Shown: one piece after another, positions 32,587 through 40,597 of the stretch
Numbering within the stretch: position 1 is the stretch's first letter
Layout: every line of letters starts with the position of its first letter
NCBI GenBank assembly: GCA_964570285.1
Contig: CAZMXP010000020.1
Location: 11,714 to 75,713 of the forward strand
Length of the DNA stretch: 64,000 nt
Source: CAZMXP01 sp964570285
Lineage (GTDB): Bacteria; Planctomycetota; PLA2
Direction: 5' to 3'
Made by a program: the position numbers and the translations under genes
The notes under the pieces: generated by a model
What the model was told of the DNA's origin: nothing
Seen by the model: the letters and a program-made list of their open reading frames with translations, nothing else
The model's database searches: none

Positions 32587-33177
32587 ATGCCCATCCCGCG
32601 CTTCCCCTCGATCGTCATCTCCGGGCGCGAGTTCCAGGTCTCGCCGCAGCAGCTATGGAGCGACGTGCGGTTCGCCGGCAACCTCTCCGTCCGGCGCATC
32701 GAGCACGCGGAGCGCGAGATGCTGTCGTGGTCGCTGCCGCTGTCGCGCCTCGTCGAGTCCGAGCGCCAGGCGGTCAAGGCCCTCTTCGAGGCCAACACCT
32801 TCGCCGCGCGCTTCCTGTTCCGCGACCTGAAGGACAACACGCGCGCGGCGATCGCGCTCGCGCCGGTGACGAGCGGCGGGTCCGTGACGCGGTGGAAGAT
32901 CCCCGACGCGGGCCTGCGCGGGGGGGACTTCCCCGACGACGCCGCGGGCACCTACGTCGTGCGGGTCGCCGGGTCTCCGGTCGGCGTGGCGTCGGTCGAC
33001 ACCGACGCGCGCGAGTTCGTGCTCTCCTCCGGCGTCTCCGATTCCTCCACGGTGGACGCGGACTACCGCTACTTCCGGTACTGCATGCTCGCGCAGCCGT
33101 TCGCGGTGCGCCACCTCGCGCGCTTCGAGCTCTGGGACGCGGTCCTCTCGATCGACGAGGTCGGCCGCGACGCCTGA
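32587..33177 (+). CDS. Distal tail/minor tail protein
   Basis: A 196-residue protein directly after the tape measure, in the position of minor tail proteins (lambda M/Dit-like). It has an N-terminal beta part with FQVSPQQLW, then a central loop region and a C-terminal strand with FAVRHLARFELW. The family assignment is by position. Its stop overlaps the next ATG (TGATG). Confidence 0.6.
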   Translation: MPIPRFPSIVISGREFQVSPQQLWSDVRFAGNLSVRRIEHAEREMLSWSLPLSRLVESERQAVKALFEANTFAARFLFRDLKDNTRAAIALAPVTSGGSVTRWKIPDAGLRGGDFPDDAAGTYVVRVAGSPVGVASVDTDAREFVLSSGVSDSSTVDADYRYFRYCMLAQPFAVRHLARFELWDAVLSIDEVGRDA

Positions 33178-33677
33178 TGCGCAACTGGGAGAGCGCCTTC
33201 CTCGCCGCGATGCAGACCGCGGCGCCGTTCCGGCCGCTCGTCCTCGTGACGGTGCGCACGGGGCTCGCATCCCCGAACGGCCTGGTGCGCATGTGCAACG
33301 CGGAGCGCCCGATCACCTTCGGCGGCAACGTCTACACGCCCCGCCCCTTCGGGGTCGGGAGGGTCAGCATCGAGGGCGACCGCGCGGCGACGGTCACGCT
33401 GGAACTCGGCGACGACGGCGCGGGATTCTGGCGCGGGCTCATCAACGCCGGGGCGACGTTCGAGGACAGGAGGATCGACGTGATGATCGTCGAGCGCAGC
33501 CAGCTCGACGGCGCGCTGAAGCGGAACATCGAGGCCTTCGTCGCCGACGGGTCCCCCGACGAGGCGGGCGGCCGGATCTCGATCCCGATGAAGACGCTCG
33601 ACTCCTTCATGGACGAGGCCTTCCCGATGCGCAACGTGGACCACCAGGCTTTCCCGGGCATCCCGCAGCGGAAGTGA
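33177..33677 (+). CDS. Minor tail protein (DUF2163-like)
   Basis: A 166-residue protein with a strand (FRPLVLVTVRT), then ITFGGNVYTPRPFGV and a C-terminal DHQAFPGIPQRK. It resembles the minor tail proteins that link the distal tail to the J-like tip. It is translationally coupled to the previous gene. Confidence 0.6.
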   Translation: MRNWESAFLAAMQTAAPFRPLVLVTVRTGLASPNGLVRMCNAERPITFGGNVYTPRPFGVGRVSIEGDRAATVTLELGDDGAGFWRGLINAGATFEDRRIDVMIVERSQLDGALKRNIEAFVADGSPDEAGGRISIPMKTLDSFMDEAFPMRNVDHQAFPGIPQRK

Positions 33678-33680
33678 TCG

Positions 33681-35909
33681 ATGGTCTTCCCGCTCCTGAT
33701 CCCCCTGATCCAGATCGCCGCCGGCGGCGCGCTGTGGGGCCTCGCGGCCGCGGGGTCCTTCCTTGCCAGCGCGGGACTCTCGCTCCTGATCGGCGGCGGA
33801 CTCAGCGCCGCGGGAAGCCTCTTCAGCACGAGCAAGGGCAACGCGGGCTTCTCGAGCTCGCCGACCTACGGCTTCGACAACATCGGCAACAACCGCGGCG
33901 TCGGCGGGCCGGGTCCCGTCGTCTACGGCGAGCACCCGATCACGCCGCAGACCGTGAGCACGAACCTCGTCTACAAGGACGGCGGCCTGATCTTCCGCGG
34001 CCTCTACGTCTGCTCGCAGGGACGCTGCGACACCGCGACGACGTCGGCCGAGTGGAAGACGCGCGTGCGCATCAACAAGATCCCGGCGGGCCAGATCCCC
34101 GGGGTGCGCGCCCAGTTCCGCCCGGGCACGGCGACCCAGACGGCGATGGAGGGGTTCGACGAGATCGGGCGGCCGTTCAACAAGAACTTCAAGCTCGATC
34201 AGGGGCTCAACGGCCCCAACGACCCCAAGCCGGTCGGCGAGATCCACACGATCCACGCGGTCGAAACACCCTCCGACGGGATCAAGCTCTACCTCGTCTG
34301 GTCCTCGGGCATGCTCAAGCGCGACTCCAAGGGGCGCGGGATGTTCTCCGCCGGCGGCGTCATGGTGGAGTACAAGGCCACGGGAACGACGCCGGGCAGC
34401 AAGACGACGTTCGCCACCGTCGACGTCATCGAGCCGAAGATCACGAGCGCCGCGGCCGCGGCCGCGATCCGCGCGGGGCAGCGCCCGTACATCGACCTCG
34501 CCGAGAACCCCGACTGGTCCCGCGACGCGGTGCAGGAGAACATCCGTTACAAGAAGGACGGCTGGTTCTGGACCCGCGGGATGACGACGGCCGCGATCCG
34601 CCGCCTCCTCGTCGTGCGCTTCCCGCGCAAGGCGACCTACGAGATCCGGATGTCGGGCACGTTCTACGACGACGACAACGACCGGAGGCAGCCCACGCTC
34701 TCCGCCGTCATCGAGTTCGAAAGGTCGGCGGAGACCTACGCGAACTGGGCGCTGATGGGCCTCGACGTGCCGGCGACCGAGCAGACGCAGGGTGCCGAGC
34801 CCGACGTCGAGGTCCTCTGGCGCGGCCGCGAGCTGTGGGACCCGCGCCAGGGCGGCGATCCGGACAACGGGCCGTTCGCGTGGACGCGCAGCCCGGGGCT
34901 CGCGATCCTCGACATCTACCTCAACAAGCTCTACGGCCGCGGGCTCCGGTACTCCGTGCCGGACATCCACGTCGACTCCTTCAAGGAGAGCGCGACGGTC
35001 GGCGAGACGCAGGTCTTCTTCAAGACCGGCTCGACGAAGAAGGAGGCCCTCTGGGAGCTCGACCTCGTCGTCGACACGCGCAGCGAGGCGAGGCAGTGGG
35101 TCGACCACATCGCGCGGACCTGCCGCGCCACGGTGTTCCCCTCGGAGGGGCAGATCAAGATCGTGCACGACCTCGCGCAGATCGCGGTCGCGCGCCACAT
35201 CGAGGCCGACCCCCTGAAGTTCGGGACAAGGCACAACGTGCGGACCTCCGAGGTCGGCGTCCCCGACATCCGGCGATCGCGCGTGCGGCGCAGGCCGAAC
35301 CTGGTGCGCGTGAAGTACAGGGACCGCGACGAGTTCTGGCGCGAGGCGACCGCCGAGGCGCCGACGTCCCCGCAGGTCGGCGTGACGATCGCGGAGATCC
35401 CGCTGGAGATGCAGGTCTTCGGGGTCTCGCGCGAGTCGCAGGCGCGCCGCGAGGCCGGCTACATCCGCGACAAGGCGAACCTCACGCCGGTGCTCGCGAG
35501 CGTCGGCGTCTCCTACGGCGACCTGGACCTCGAGCCGGGCGACATGGTCACCCTTTCCTCGGCGAAGCACGGGTGGAGCGCGAAGAAGTTCCTCGTGCTG
35601 GTGCCCTCGTACGAGCCCGCGACCGGGATCGGCGTTCTCGCGCTGCAGGAGTACTCGGATTCCGTCTACCCAGACGGGATCTACTTCACGCGGTCGAAGG
35701 GCACGGTCACGTGGACCGACCAGTACATCTTCCGCGACCAGAGCCTGCTCGAGGAGGTGAGCCAGTCGATCAAGAACCTCTTCTCGGCGTCGAAGTCGAC
35801 GACGCCGCCGCCTTCCCCGCCTCAGGCGTCCGCGTCGGTGAAGGCGAACGTGATCCGCGGCGGCCAGGGCACGCTCTCGGGGACGTTCACCTCGTCGGGA
35901 GGGCAGTAG
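33681..35909 (+). CDS. Central tail tip protein (lambda J-like)
   Basis: A 742-residue tip protein. It has an N-terminal Gly/Ala-rich hydrophobic hairpin (residues 10-45), VVYGEHPI followed by GLIFRGLYVC, a middle region with FYDDDNDRR and IEFERS, and a C-terminal Ser/Thr/Pro-rich tail. These are features of gpJ/TipJ proteins that form the tail hub. The receptor-contact role belongs to the family; the actual receptor is unknown. Confidence 0.75.
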   Translation: MVFPLLIPLIQIAAGGALWGLAAAGSFLASAGLSLLIGGGLSAAGSLFSTSKGNAGFSSSPTYGFDNIGNNRGVGGPGPVVYGEHPITPQTVSTNLVYKDGGLIFRGLYVCSQGRCDTATTSAEWKTRVRINKIPAGQIPGVRAQFRPGTATQTAMEGFDEIGRPFNKNFKLDQGLNGPNDPKPVGEIHTIHAVETPSDGIKLYLVWSSGMLKRDSKGRGMFSAGGVMVEYKATGTTPGSKTTFATVDVIEPKITSAAAAAAIRAGQRPYIDLAENPDWSRDAVQENIRYKKDGWFWTRGMTTAAIRRLLVVRFPRKATYEIRMSGTFYDDDNDRRQPTLSAVIEFERSAETYANWALMGLDVPATEQTQGAEPDVEVLWRGRELWDPRQGGDPDNGPFAWTRSPGLAILDIYLNKLYGRGLRYSVPDIHVDSFKESATVGETQVFFKTGSTKKEALWELDLVVDTRSEARQWVDHIARTCRATVFPSEGQIKIVHDLAQIAVARHIEADPLKFGTRHNVRTSEVGVPDIRRSRVRRRPNLVRVKYRDRDEFWREATAEAPTSPQVGVTIAEIPLEMQVFGVSRESQARREAGYIRDKANLTPVLASVGVSYGDLDLEPGDMVTLSSAKHGWSAKKFLVLVPSYEPATGIGVLALQEYSDSVYPDGIYFTRSKGTVTWTDQYIFRDQSLLEEVSQSIKNLFSASKSTTPPPSPPQASASVKANVIRGGQGTLSGTFTSSGGQ

Positions 35910-35910
35910 C

Positions 35911-37395
35911 GTGGGCATCAGGCTCGTCGAGTTCCACGTCGCGGAGTACGGGATCCCGGATCCGACGGTGTTCGCCTGGAACCTCTACCTCTCGCGGTGG
36001 AAGGAGGCGAAGGGCGTCCTGGTCCACCGGCTCTTCCGCCCCGAGCGGCACGCCGTGCTGCAGGTCGAGGAGGGCGAGTGGTGGATCCGCGCGCTGCCCG
36101 CCGCGGTGAACGGCATCGAGGGGGACTGGCAGGCGGTCGAGCCGACCCCCGTGCTCGTCGCGGAGACCGTGGCGACGGTCGTCGCGCCCGCGAACCCCGG
36201 CGTGAACGTCATCCGCCCCGAGACGGGACTGCGCATCAGCATCGACCCGCCGGCGGCGAACTCCGACGACCACTATCTCGAGGTCCTGCAGGGCCCCGAC
36301 GGCGACCGCGGCAAGCTGCTCGGGGTCATCCCCGTGACGGCCTTCCGCGACCCGACCGACCGCGACATGCTGCCGCGGCTCGCCGCGGGCCCGCCCGTCG
36401 CGATCGACGGGGCGGGCCTGTCGACGGGGCGCCCCGTCGTCATCCGGCCCGTGGGCCGCGGGGGGAACGTCGGGCCGGAGGTGCTGCGCACCGTCGTGAT
36501 GCCCCACCGCCCCGACGCGGTGCCCCTGCTGCTCTTCTCGCTCGACGGGGACTCGCCGAACGGGTTCGAGACGATCGACACCGAGGGCCCGCTCGAGCTC
36601 GACGCCACCGACGGCCTGCGCCTCAAGGCGATCCCGATCTGGGATGCCGACGAGGAAGGCTGGGACATCTGGGACGAGGGGGCACCCGACGAGGTCGTCT
36701 ACGGCACGGAGTTCCGCCGCAACGGGACCTACGCATCGGTCGTGCACGACTTCGGCGCGCCGGTCGAGTTCCAGCTCTCGATCTACGACGAGTTCCAGCG
36801 CAAGTCGGGCACCGCGGCCGGACCCGACACGTGGGACCTCGACGACTTCGAGTGGGACCCGGCGGCGCTGCGCGGACCCGAGCGGTTCGTCGTCGACGAC
36901 TGCTTCTGGCGCAACGCCCAGCTGACCTGGGATGACAAGCCCCTGCGCCCGCTGCCGGCGCCCCGGTGGGAGTACCGCCTCGACGAGACGGGGCCGTGGC
37001 TCCCCCACGATCCCGAGGCCGTCCTCGTCGCGCAGCAGGTCGAGGTCCGGGCGCTGCCCGCGGAGCCCACCGGGTTCTTCCAGCTGATCTGCCCGAAGAT
37101 CCGCGTGCACGCGATCCTGAAGCGCTACCGGCAGCAGGGCTCGGGGGGCGTCTACACGGGCGGCGCGGGGACGGTCACGGTGAACCTCGCGAACCACCCC
37201 GTCACCGGGTCCTCGCCCTGGCCGCACGAGATGGTCGTGACGATCCAGCCGCACGCGGTGTCGATCGCGCACGCCGTCACGCAGCGCAACAACCTCGCGA
37301 ACCCGCCGAACTTCGTCGTGCAGTTCATCGACCTCGCGACGGGACTCGCGCCGGCGGGCAACGTCGGCTTCTCCTACGTCGTCTCGGGCCACTAG
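35911..37395 (+). CDS. Tail tip-associated protein
   Basis: A 494-residue beta-rich protein following the J-like gene, with an N-terminal EYGIPDPTVFAWN, several FN-III-like or beta-sandwich blocks (ISIDPPAANSDDHYLEV) and a C-terminal Gly/Val/Asn-rich end. It may be a tip fibre or an extension of the J-like protein. A GTG start is inferred 1 nt after the previous stop. Confidence 0.55.
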   Translation: MGIRLVEFHVAEYGIPDPTVFAWNLYLSRWKEAKGVLVHRLFRPERHAVLQVEEGEWWIRALPAAVNGIEGDWQAVEPTPVLVAETVATVVAPANPGVNVIRPETGLRISIDPPAANSDDHYLEVLQGPDGDRGKLLGVIPVTAFRDPTDRDMLPRLAAGPPVAIDGAGLSTGRPVVIRPVGRGGNVGPEVLRTVVMPHRPDAVPLLLFSLDGDSPNGFETIDTEGPLELDATDGLRLKAIPIWDADEEGWDIWDEGAPDEVVYGTEFRRNGTYASVVHDFGAPVEFQLSIYDEFQRKSGTAAGPDTWDLDDFEWDPAALRGPERFVVDDCFWRNAQLTWDDKPLRPLPAPRWEYRLDETGPWLPHDPEAVLVAQQVEVRALPAEPTGFFQLICPKIRVHAILKRYRQQGSGGVYTGGAGTVTVNLANHPVTGSSPWPHEMVVTIQPHAVSIAHAVTQRNNLANPPNFVVQFIDLATGLAPAGNVGFSYVVSGH

Positions 37396-37396
37396 G

Positions 37397-37420
37397 GCGC
37401 CCACGTGCGCGCGTGGGCGC
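37397..37420 (+). terminator. Hairpin GCGCCCACG / CGTGGGCGC
   Basis: A perfect 9-bp stem after the tip protein gene, without a clear T-tract. The next gene has its own leaderless promoter, so this is a likely transcription-unit boundary. Confidence 0.5.
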
Positions 37421-37502
37421 ACTTCGCTGGGACAGCGGGGATCGCGTCGCGGGTGCCCCGCGGGCGCACCGCGACCGCCGTGGGCCGCCGCTAGCCCGTC
37501 GC

Positions 37503-37508
37503 TAGGGT
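37503..37508 (+). promoter_or_regulatory. -10 TAGGGT, leaderless start
   Basis: TAGGGT is 7 nt before the GTG of the next gene, in non-coding sequence and with no ribosome-binding site. Confidence 0.55.
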
Positions 37509-37515
37509 TCCCTCC

Positions 37516-38205
37516 GTGAGCGGAAGCTGGACAGGGGGCCCGCAGCCCGGCGTAGGCAAGGTGTCGGCGGCGGTCACGTCGCTGAAGAACGGCATCGAGG
37601 CCGCCCTCTCGTGCTTCTACGGTCCCGACGATCCGCAGCAGGGCGGCTGGGGCGCGCCCCAGGTGGGATACCGGTGGATCCGAACGTCCTCGCCGTTCAG
37701 CGAGCTCAATCCCGGCGTCTTCCGCTGGGAGAAGCTCAGCGCGTCGCCGAGCTACGGCTGGCGGTTCATCGGCGGCGCGATCTGGATCCGCCACGACACG
37801 CCCGCCGGGCGCGACGTCGCCTTCTCCCCCGCGTCGCCGGCGACGGCGAACGTCGCCTGGACCGACCTCGCGTTCGCCTCGCAGATCGACGACGAGCGCA
37901 CGGCGCAGGGCCTCTCCGTCGACAAGGTCGCCTTCGCCGTCGTGCTTGAGGTGAAGGCGAAGGAGGCGGGGACGATCCCCTCCGGCGCCGGCGAGGAGGA
38001 CAAGTCCTACATCGGGTTCCGCCGCAAGGGCGACACGGGCGTCGGCTCGCGGCTGCTCGCGCAGGTCTCCGGGCGCACGACGGGGGCGCAGATCCTCGTC
38101 CTGCTCGACGCCGCGGAGAAGGCGCAGTTCGAGGTGAAGGTCGCCGACACGAACCCGAGCCTCGCGTACTCGGCCAAGCTGACCGCCTGGCTGGAGCTCG
38201 CGTAG
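37516..38205 (+). CDS. Tail fibre/receptor-binding-like protein
   Basis: A 229-residue protein with a Gly/Pro-rich start and beta-strands (WRFIGGAIWIRHDTP, then FAVVLEVKA and ILVLLDAAEKAQFEVKV). Position and content fit a receptor-binding or fibre component. It starts a separate transcription unit. Confidence 0.5.
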   Translation: MSGSWTGGPQPGVGKVSAAVTSLKNGIEAALSCFYGPDDPQQGGWGAPQVGYRWIRTSSPFSELNPGVFRWEKLSASPSYGWRFIGGAIWIRHDTPAGRDVAFSPASPATANVAWTDLAFASQIDDERTAQGLSVDKVAFAVVLEVKAKEAGTIPSGAGEEDKSYIGFRRKGDTGVGSRLLAQVSGRTTGAQILVLLDAAEKAQFEVKVADTNPSLAYSAKLTAWLELA

Positions 38206-38502
38206 GTGCCGACTCCCGAACTCGTCCAGCTGCTCATCCAGGGCGGCATCGGCGCCGCGGCGCTCTTCGTGCTCTGGAAGGTCGTGAGCCTGATGCTCAC
38301 GCACATCAAGAGCAACACCGCGCAGGTCGTCGAGATGCAGGAGTGCTTCCGCGAGTCGCTGCAGGAGGTGACCCGCTCGTTCGAGAGTGGCCTCGACCGC
38401 ATCGAGGGGAAGTGGGACCAGGCCATCACGCGCCTCGAGACGGCGCGCGAGGCGAACACCGAGAAGATCCGCGAGGAGATCCGCGCGGAGAGGAGAGGCT
38501 GA
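38206..38502 (+). CDS. Holin-like single-TM protein
   Basis: A 98-residue protein with one N-terminal transmembrane helix (IGAAALFVLWKVVSLML) and a charged coiled-coil C-terminus. The position at the start of the lysis-like cluster suggests a holin or a membrane-anchored spanin. It starts with GTG right after the previous stop and overlaps the next gene (TGATG). Confidence 0.5.
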   Translation: MPTPELVQLLIQGGIGAAALFVLWKVVSLMLTHIKSNTAQVVEMQECFRESLQEVTRSFESGLDRIEGKWDQAITRLETAREANTEKIREEIRAERRG

Positions 38503-38873
38503 TGAGGCACTTCGCACTGTTGTCCCTGTTGCTCGCCTGCGCCCTCGCGGGCTGCAAGTCCCCGCTGCCGGTCGAGCCCTACGCGTTCTTCCCGCCATCG
38601 CTTGGCGCGGCGACGGACGGCAACGTGACCGTCCTGCTCGCGCAGGGCGAGGGCGTCGCCGGCGTGCGGCTCTTCCCGGCGTCGGAGACGTCGGTGCATC
38701 TGCTCGGGCCGGTGAAGCCGTCCGCGGGGAAGGTGGTCGTGATCCGGAGGAACCCGCGTGAGCACTTGGTGCTCGACCCGGGGGCGCCGCTGCCGGCGTG
38801 GACGGCGCACCTCTTCACGGCCGCGGAGGCCTCGGCGTTCGGGCTCACGTTCGCAGGCGCGCCCCCCCCGTGA
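38502..38873 (+). CDS. Lipoprotein in lysis-like cluster
   Basis: A 123-residue protein with signal sequence and lipobox (LLACALAGC). The mature part is beta-rich with VRLFPASETSV and VVVIRRNPREHLV. It could be an outer-membrane spanin partner or a structural lipoprotein. Confidence 0.55.
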   Translation: MRHFALLSLLLACALAGCKSPLPVEPYAFFPPSLGAATDGNVTVLLAQGEGVAGVRLFPASETSVHLLGPVKPSAGKVVVIRRNPREHLVLDPGAPLPAWTAHLFTAAEASAFGLTFAGAPPP

Positions 38874-38879
38874 TGCCGC

Positions 38880-39092
38880 GTGGCGACGCCCTCGCGTTGG
38901 TGCGACGGCTGCAGGGCAACCACCCCGCACTATCTCTTGCGCGTGGCGGGGAGGCCGGACCTGTACTGCTGCGTGCAGTGCCCGCGATCGCGCGAGGTCG
39001 TGCCGCGGCTGCAGCGCGAACTGCTTGGCTACTCGTGGCCCTCCTGGCCGCCTGCGGCACGGCGAAGCAGGCGACGCCCTGGCGCGTCGTGA
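38880..39092 (+). CDS. Small zinc-ribbon protein
   Basis: A 70-residue protein with WCDGC and CCVQC, a four-cysteine zinc site. GC at third codon positions is typical up to about residue 45, after which another frame looks more coding. It overlaps the lipoprotein frame that starts at 38978. Confidence 0.4.
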   Translation: MATPSRWCDGCRATTPHYLLRVAGRPDLYCCVQCPRSREVVPRLQRELLGYSWPSWPPAARRSRRRPGAS

Positions 39093-39508
39093 AGGCCGAG
39101 TTGCGCGGCGGCGCGACGCTCCGCGCGGACGGCAAGGGTTCGGTCGAGTGGACGCACGGCGTCGAGGGGGAAGCGAATGTGCAGGTCGATAGCGGTCCTG
39201 GCTCTGCTGCTGTCGAGCTCGTGCGGGACGATCAAGCAGGTCGAACGCACGGCGGCCGCGTGGGAGAGGACGGCGGAGGCGCTCCGGGTGGACGCGACGT
39301 CGAGGTCGAAGACGACGGACAGTCTTGGGAGCCTGATCGAGCAGGCTACCCCCTACCTGCTCGCGATCCTGCTGGCTCTCGCATGGGCGGCGCGGGCGCT
39401 CTTCGTGAGGGGCGCGAAGAGTGCTCTCAATGGCTCCGCTACTCCCCACTCGCCGTCTGGCTCGCCACCCTCGTGATGCTCGCGGCGGCGCTGCGGCGGC
39501 GACAGTGA
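38978..39508 (+). CDS. Predicted lipoprotein in an overlapping frame
   Basis: A 176-residue reading with a hydrophobic stretch and lipobox (LLVALLAAC). Codon use looks coding for the first 65 residues and again at the end (a terminal hydrophobic helix LAVWLATLVMLAAALRRR). In between, the 39177 frame looks coding instead. The TGA overlaps the next GTG (GTGA), as in real gene pairs of this phage. It may be a two-frame spanin arrangement or contain a frameshift. Low confidence. Confidence 0.3.
   Translation: MPAIARGRAAAAARTAWLLVALLAACGTAKQATPWRVVKAELRGGATLRADGKGSVEWTHGVEGEANVQVDSGPGSAAVELVRDDQAGRTHGGRVGEDGGGAPGGRDVEVEDDGQSWEPDRAGYPLPARDPAGSRMGGAGALREGREECSQWLRYSPLAVWLATLVMLAAALRRRQ
39177..39476 (+). 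CDS. Lipoprotein with a transmembrane helix, embedded frame
   Basis: A 99-residue protein with lipobox (LLLSSSC), helical mature region (WERTAEALRV) and a TM-like segment (PYLLAILLALAWAARALFV). It is embedded in the frame above. Both lipoproteins continue CGTxKQ after the lipid-modified cysteine. Spanin function is a hypothesis. Confidence 0.5.
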   Translation: MCRSIAVLALLLSSSCGTIKQVERTAAAWERTAEALRVDATSRSKTTDSLGSLIEQATPYLLAILLALAWAARALFVRGAKSALNGSATPHSPSGSPPS

Positions 39509-39816
39509 CCGCACAGCCGACGATCCGGGTCGAGAAGATCAACTGGCGCGGCACCGACGCAGGATTCATCGTTTACGAGATCGCCTACGCCGACGGCACC
39601 TTCAGCTACATGGTCCAGCCCTTCTCGCGCGGAGGCGCGAAGGTGGACGGCTTCGACAAGGCGTGGGAGTGGGACGGCAACCGGGACGCGCCGACCCTCT
39701 CGCCCTCCTACGTCTGCGAGGACCGCATGACGAAGGCGCGCGTCCATCTGTTCCTGCGCGCAGGGAAGATCGAACTCTGCTCGGACAGCACGGTGAGGGT
39801 GGCGTACCCGGCGTAA
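39505..39816 (+). CDS. DUF6527-like protein
   Basis: A 103-residue protein with WEWDGNRDAPTLSPS and a C-terminal HLFLRAGKIE region, resembling the DUF6527 family of small phage proteins of unknown role. The GTG overlaps the preceding TGA. Confidence 0.6.
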   Translation: MTAQPTIRVEKINWRGTDAGFIVYEIAYADGTFSYMVQPFSRGGAKVDGFDKAWEWDGNRDAPTLSPSYVCEDRMTKARVHLFLRAGKIELCSDSTVRVAYPA

Positions 39817-40053
39817 CCACGAATTGGCGAGTTCTCCGCAGATTCCGCACAAACTGAGTCGGGAGGGTGTTTTTTGTGGACTACGCGCGCAGCCTCGATT
39901 CAATGCACATGTCGATTCGCACACCCAGTGCGGATTCGACAAACCGGGGCAGCCCCCGCCCTCTTCCGTCCCTACCAAGGCCGGCGAAGGGACGGGGTGC
40001 CGCCTCTCTCGTTCTCAAGATACCAGACTGGCGACGGATGCAACCCTGGTGTC
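39817..40053. other. Intergenic stretch between late and early blocks
   Basis: About 237 bp, more AT-rich than its surroundings, with no convincing gene. It contains a T6 run (GTGTTTTTTG near 39867) and an imperfect stem at 39911-39940 (GTCGATTCGCAC / GTGCGGATTCGAC). It separates the plus-strand late operon from the convergent minus-strand genes. Confidence 0.5.
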
Positions 40054-40503
40054 CTAGCCCCACCATTTGACTGAGTAGCGGATCAAGATCGGGTTACGAA
40101 CCTGGTCTGAATCGCGCCTGCGGATTGAGATCCTGTTGCCGATGATCTCACCTTCTACGAGATGCGCTGGTTCCAGTTCCAGCTCAGGCAAGCTAGACGG
40201 CCCATAGCTAGCAGCCAAGCAGAACTCGACAGCCTCGCAGTCTCCGGGCATCGACAGCGAATTCTCCTCGAAGCCGAGGACCTGCATTCCCGTGAAGGGG
40301 TGGGCCTGCGGCGGCGCGGCCCAACGCGCGGCTAGAGCACCGCCTCCGGCTACGACGGCGATGGCGATCTTCACGACGGTGGGGAAATCTGTGACGGCCT
40401 CCTCCAGCAGCATCCCGACCATGACCCCGAGGACCGTGAGGCAGACGCCATCGACCCACTTCCAGCGGTTGGTTAGCCAGGCGGGCGCAGAGATCTTCCG
40501 CAT
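40054..40503 (-). CDS. Membrane protein, possible lysogenic conversion gene
   Basis: A 149-residue protein with two hydrophobic helices (VCLTVLGVMVGMLL and VVKIAIAVVAGGGALA) and a soluble C-terminal part. Its base composition is less GC-rich than its neighbours, and it stands alone on the minus strand after the late genes, a common place for superinfection-exclusion or conversion genes. No family was recognised. A longer start at 40563 is possible. Confidence 0.5.
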   Translation of the reverse strand: MRKISAPAWLTNRWKWVDGVCLTVLGVMVGMLLEEAVTDFPTVVKIAIAVVAGGGALAARWAAPPQAHPFTGMQVLGFEENSLSMPGDCEAVEFCLAASYGPSSLPELELEPAHLVEGEIIGNRISIRRRDSDQVRNPILIRYSVKWWG

Positions 40504-40597
40504 GGCAGTGGTGTACCCGAGTTGCGTCTCGTCTGTTCGGGAAACGACCTGTCCCCGCCGCATGTGGGGCGAGCAGGATCCCGCCCGACGGGCCAGC

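Noticed and set aside
33069..35918. Very long minus-strand open frame (about 950 codons) opposite the tail tip genes
   Set aside because: It is a GC-driven antisense reading of clear tail genes, with Arg/Pro/Ala-rich low-complexity translation and no family signs. The same applies to other long antisense frames, for instance at 35.9-38.6 kb and 53.8-57.5 kb.
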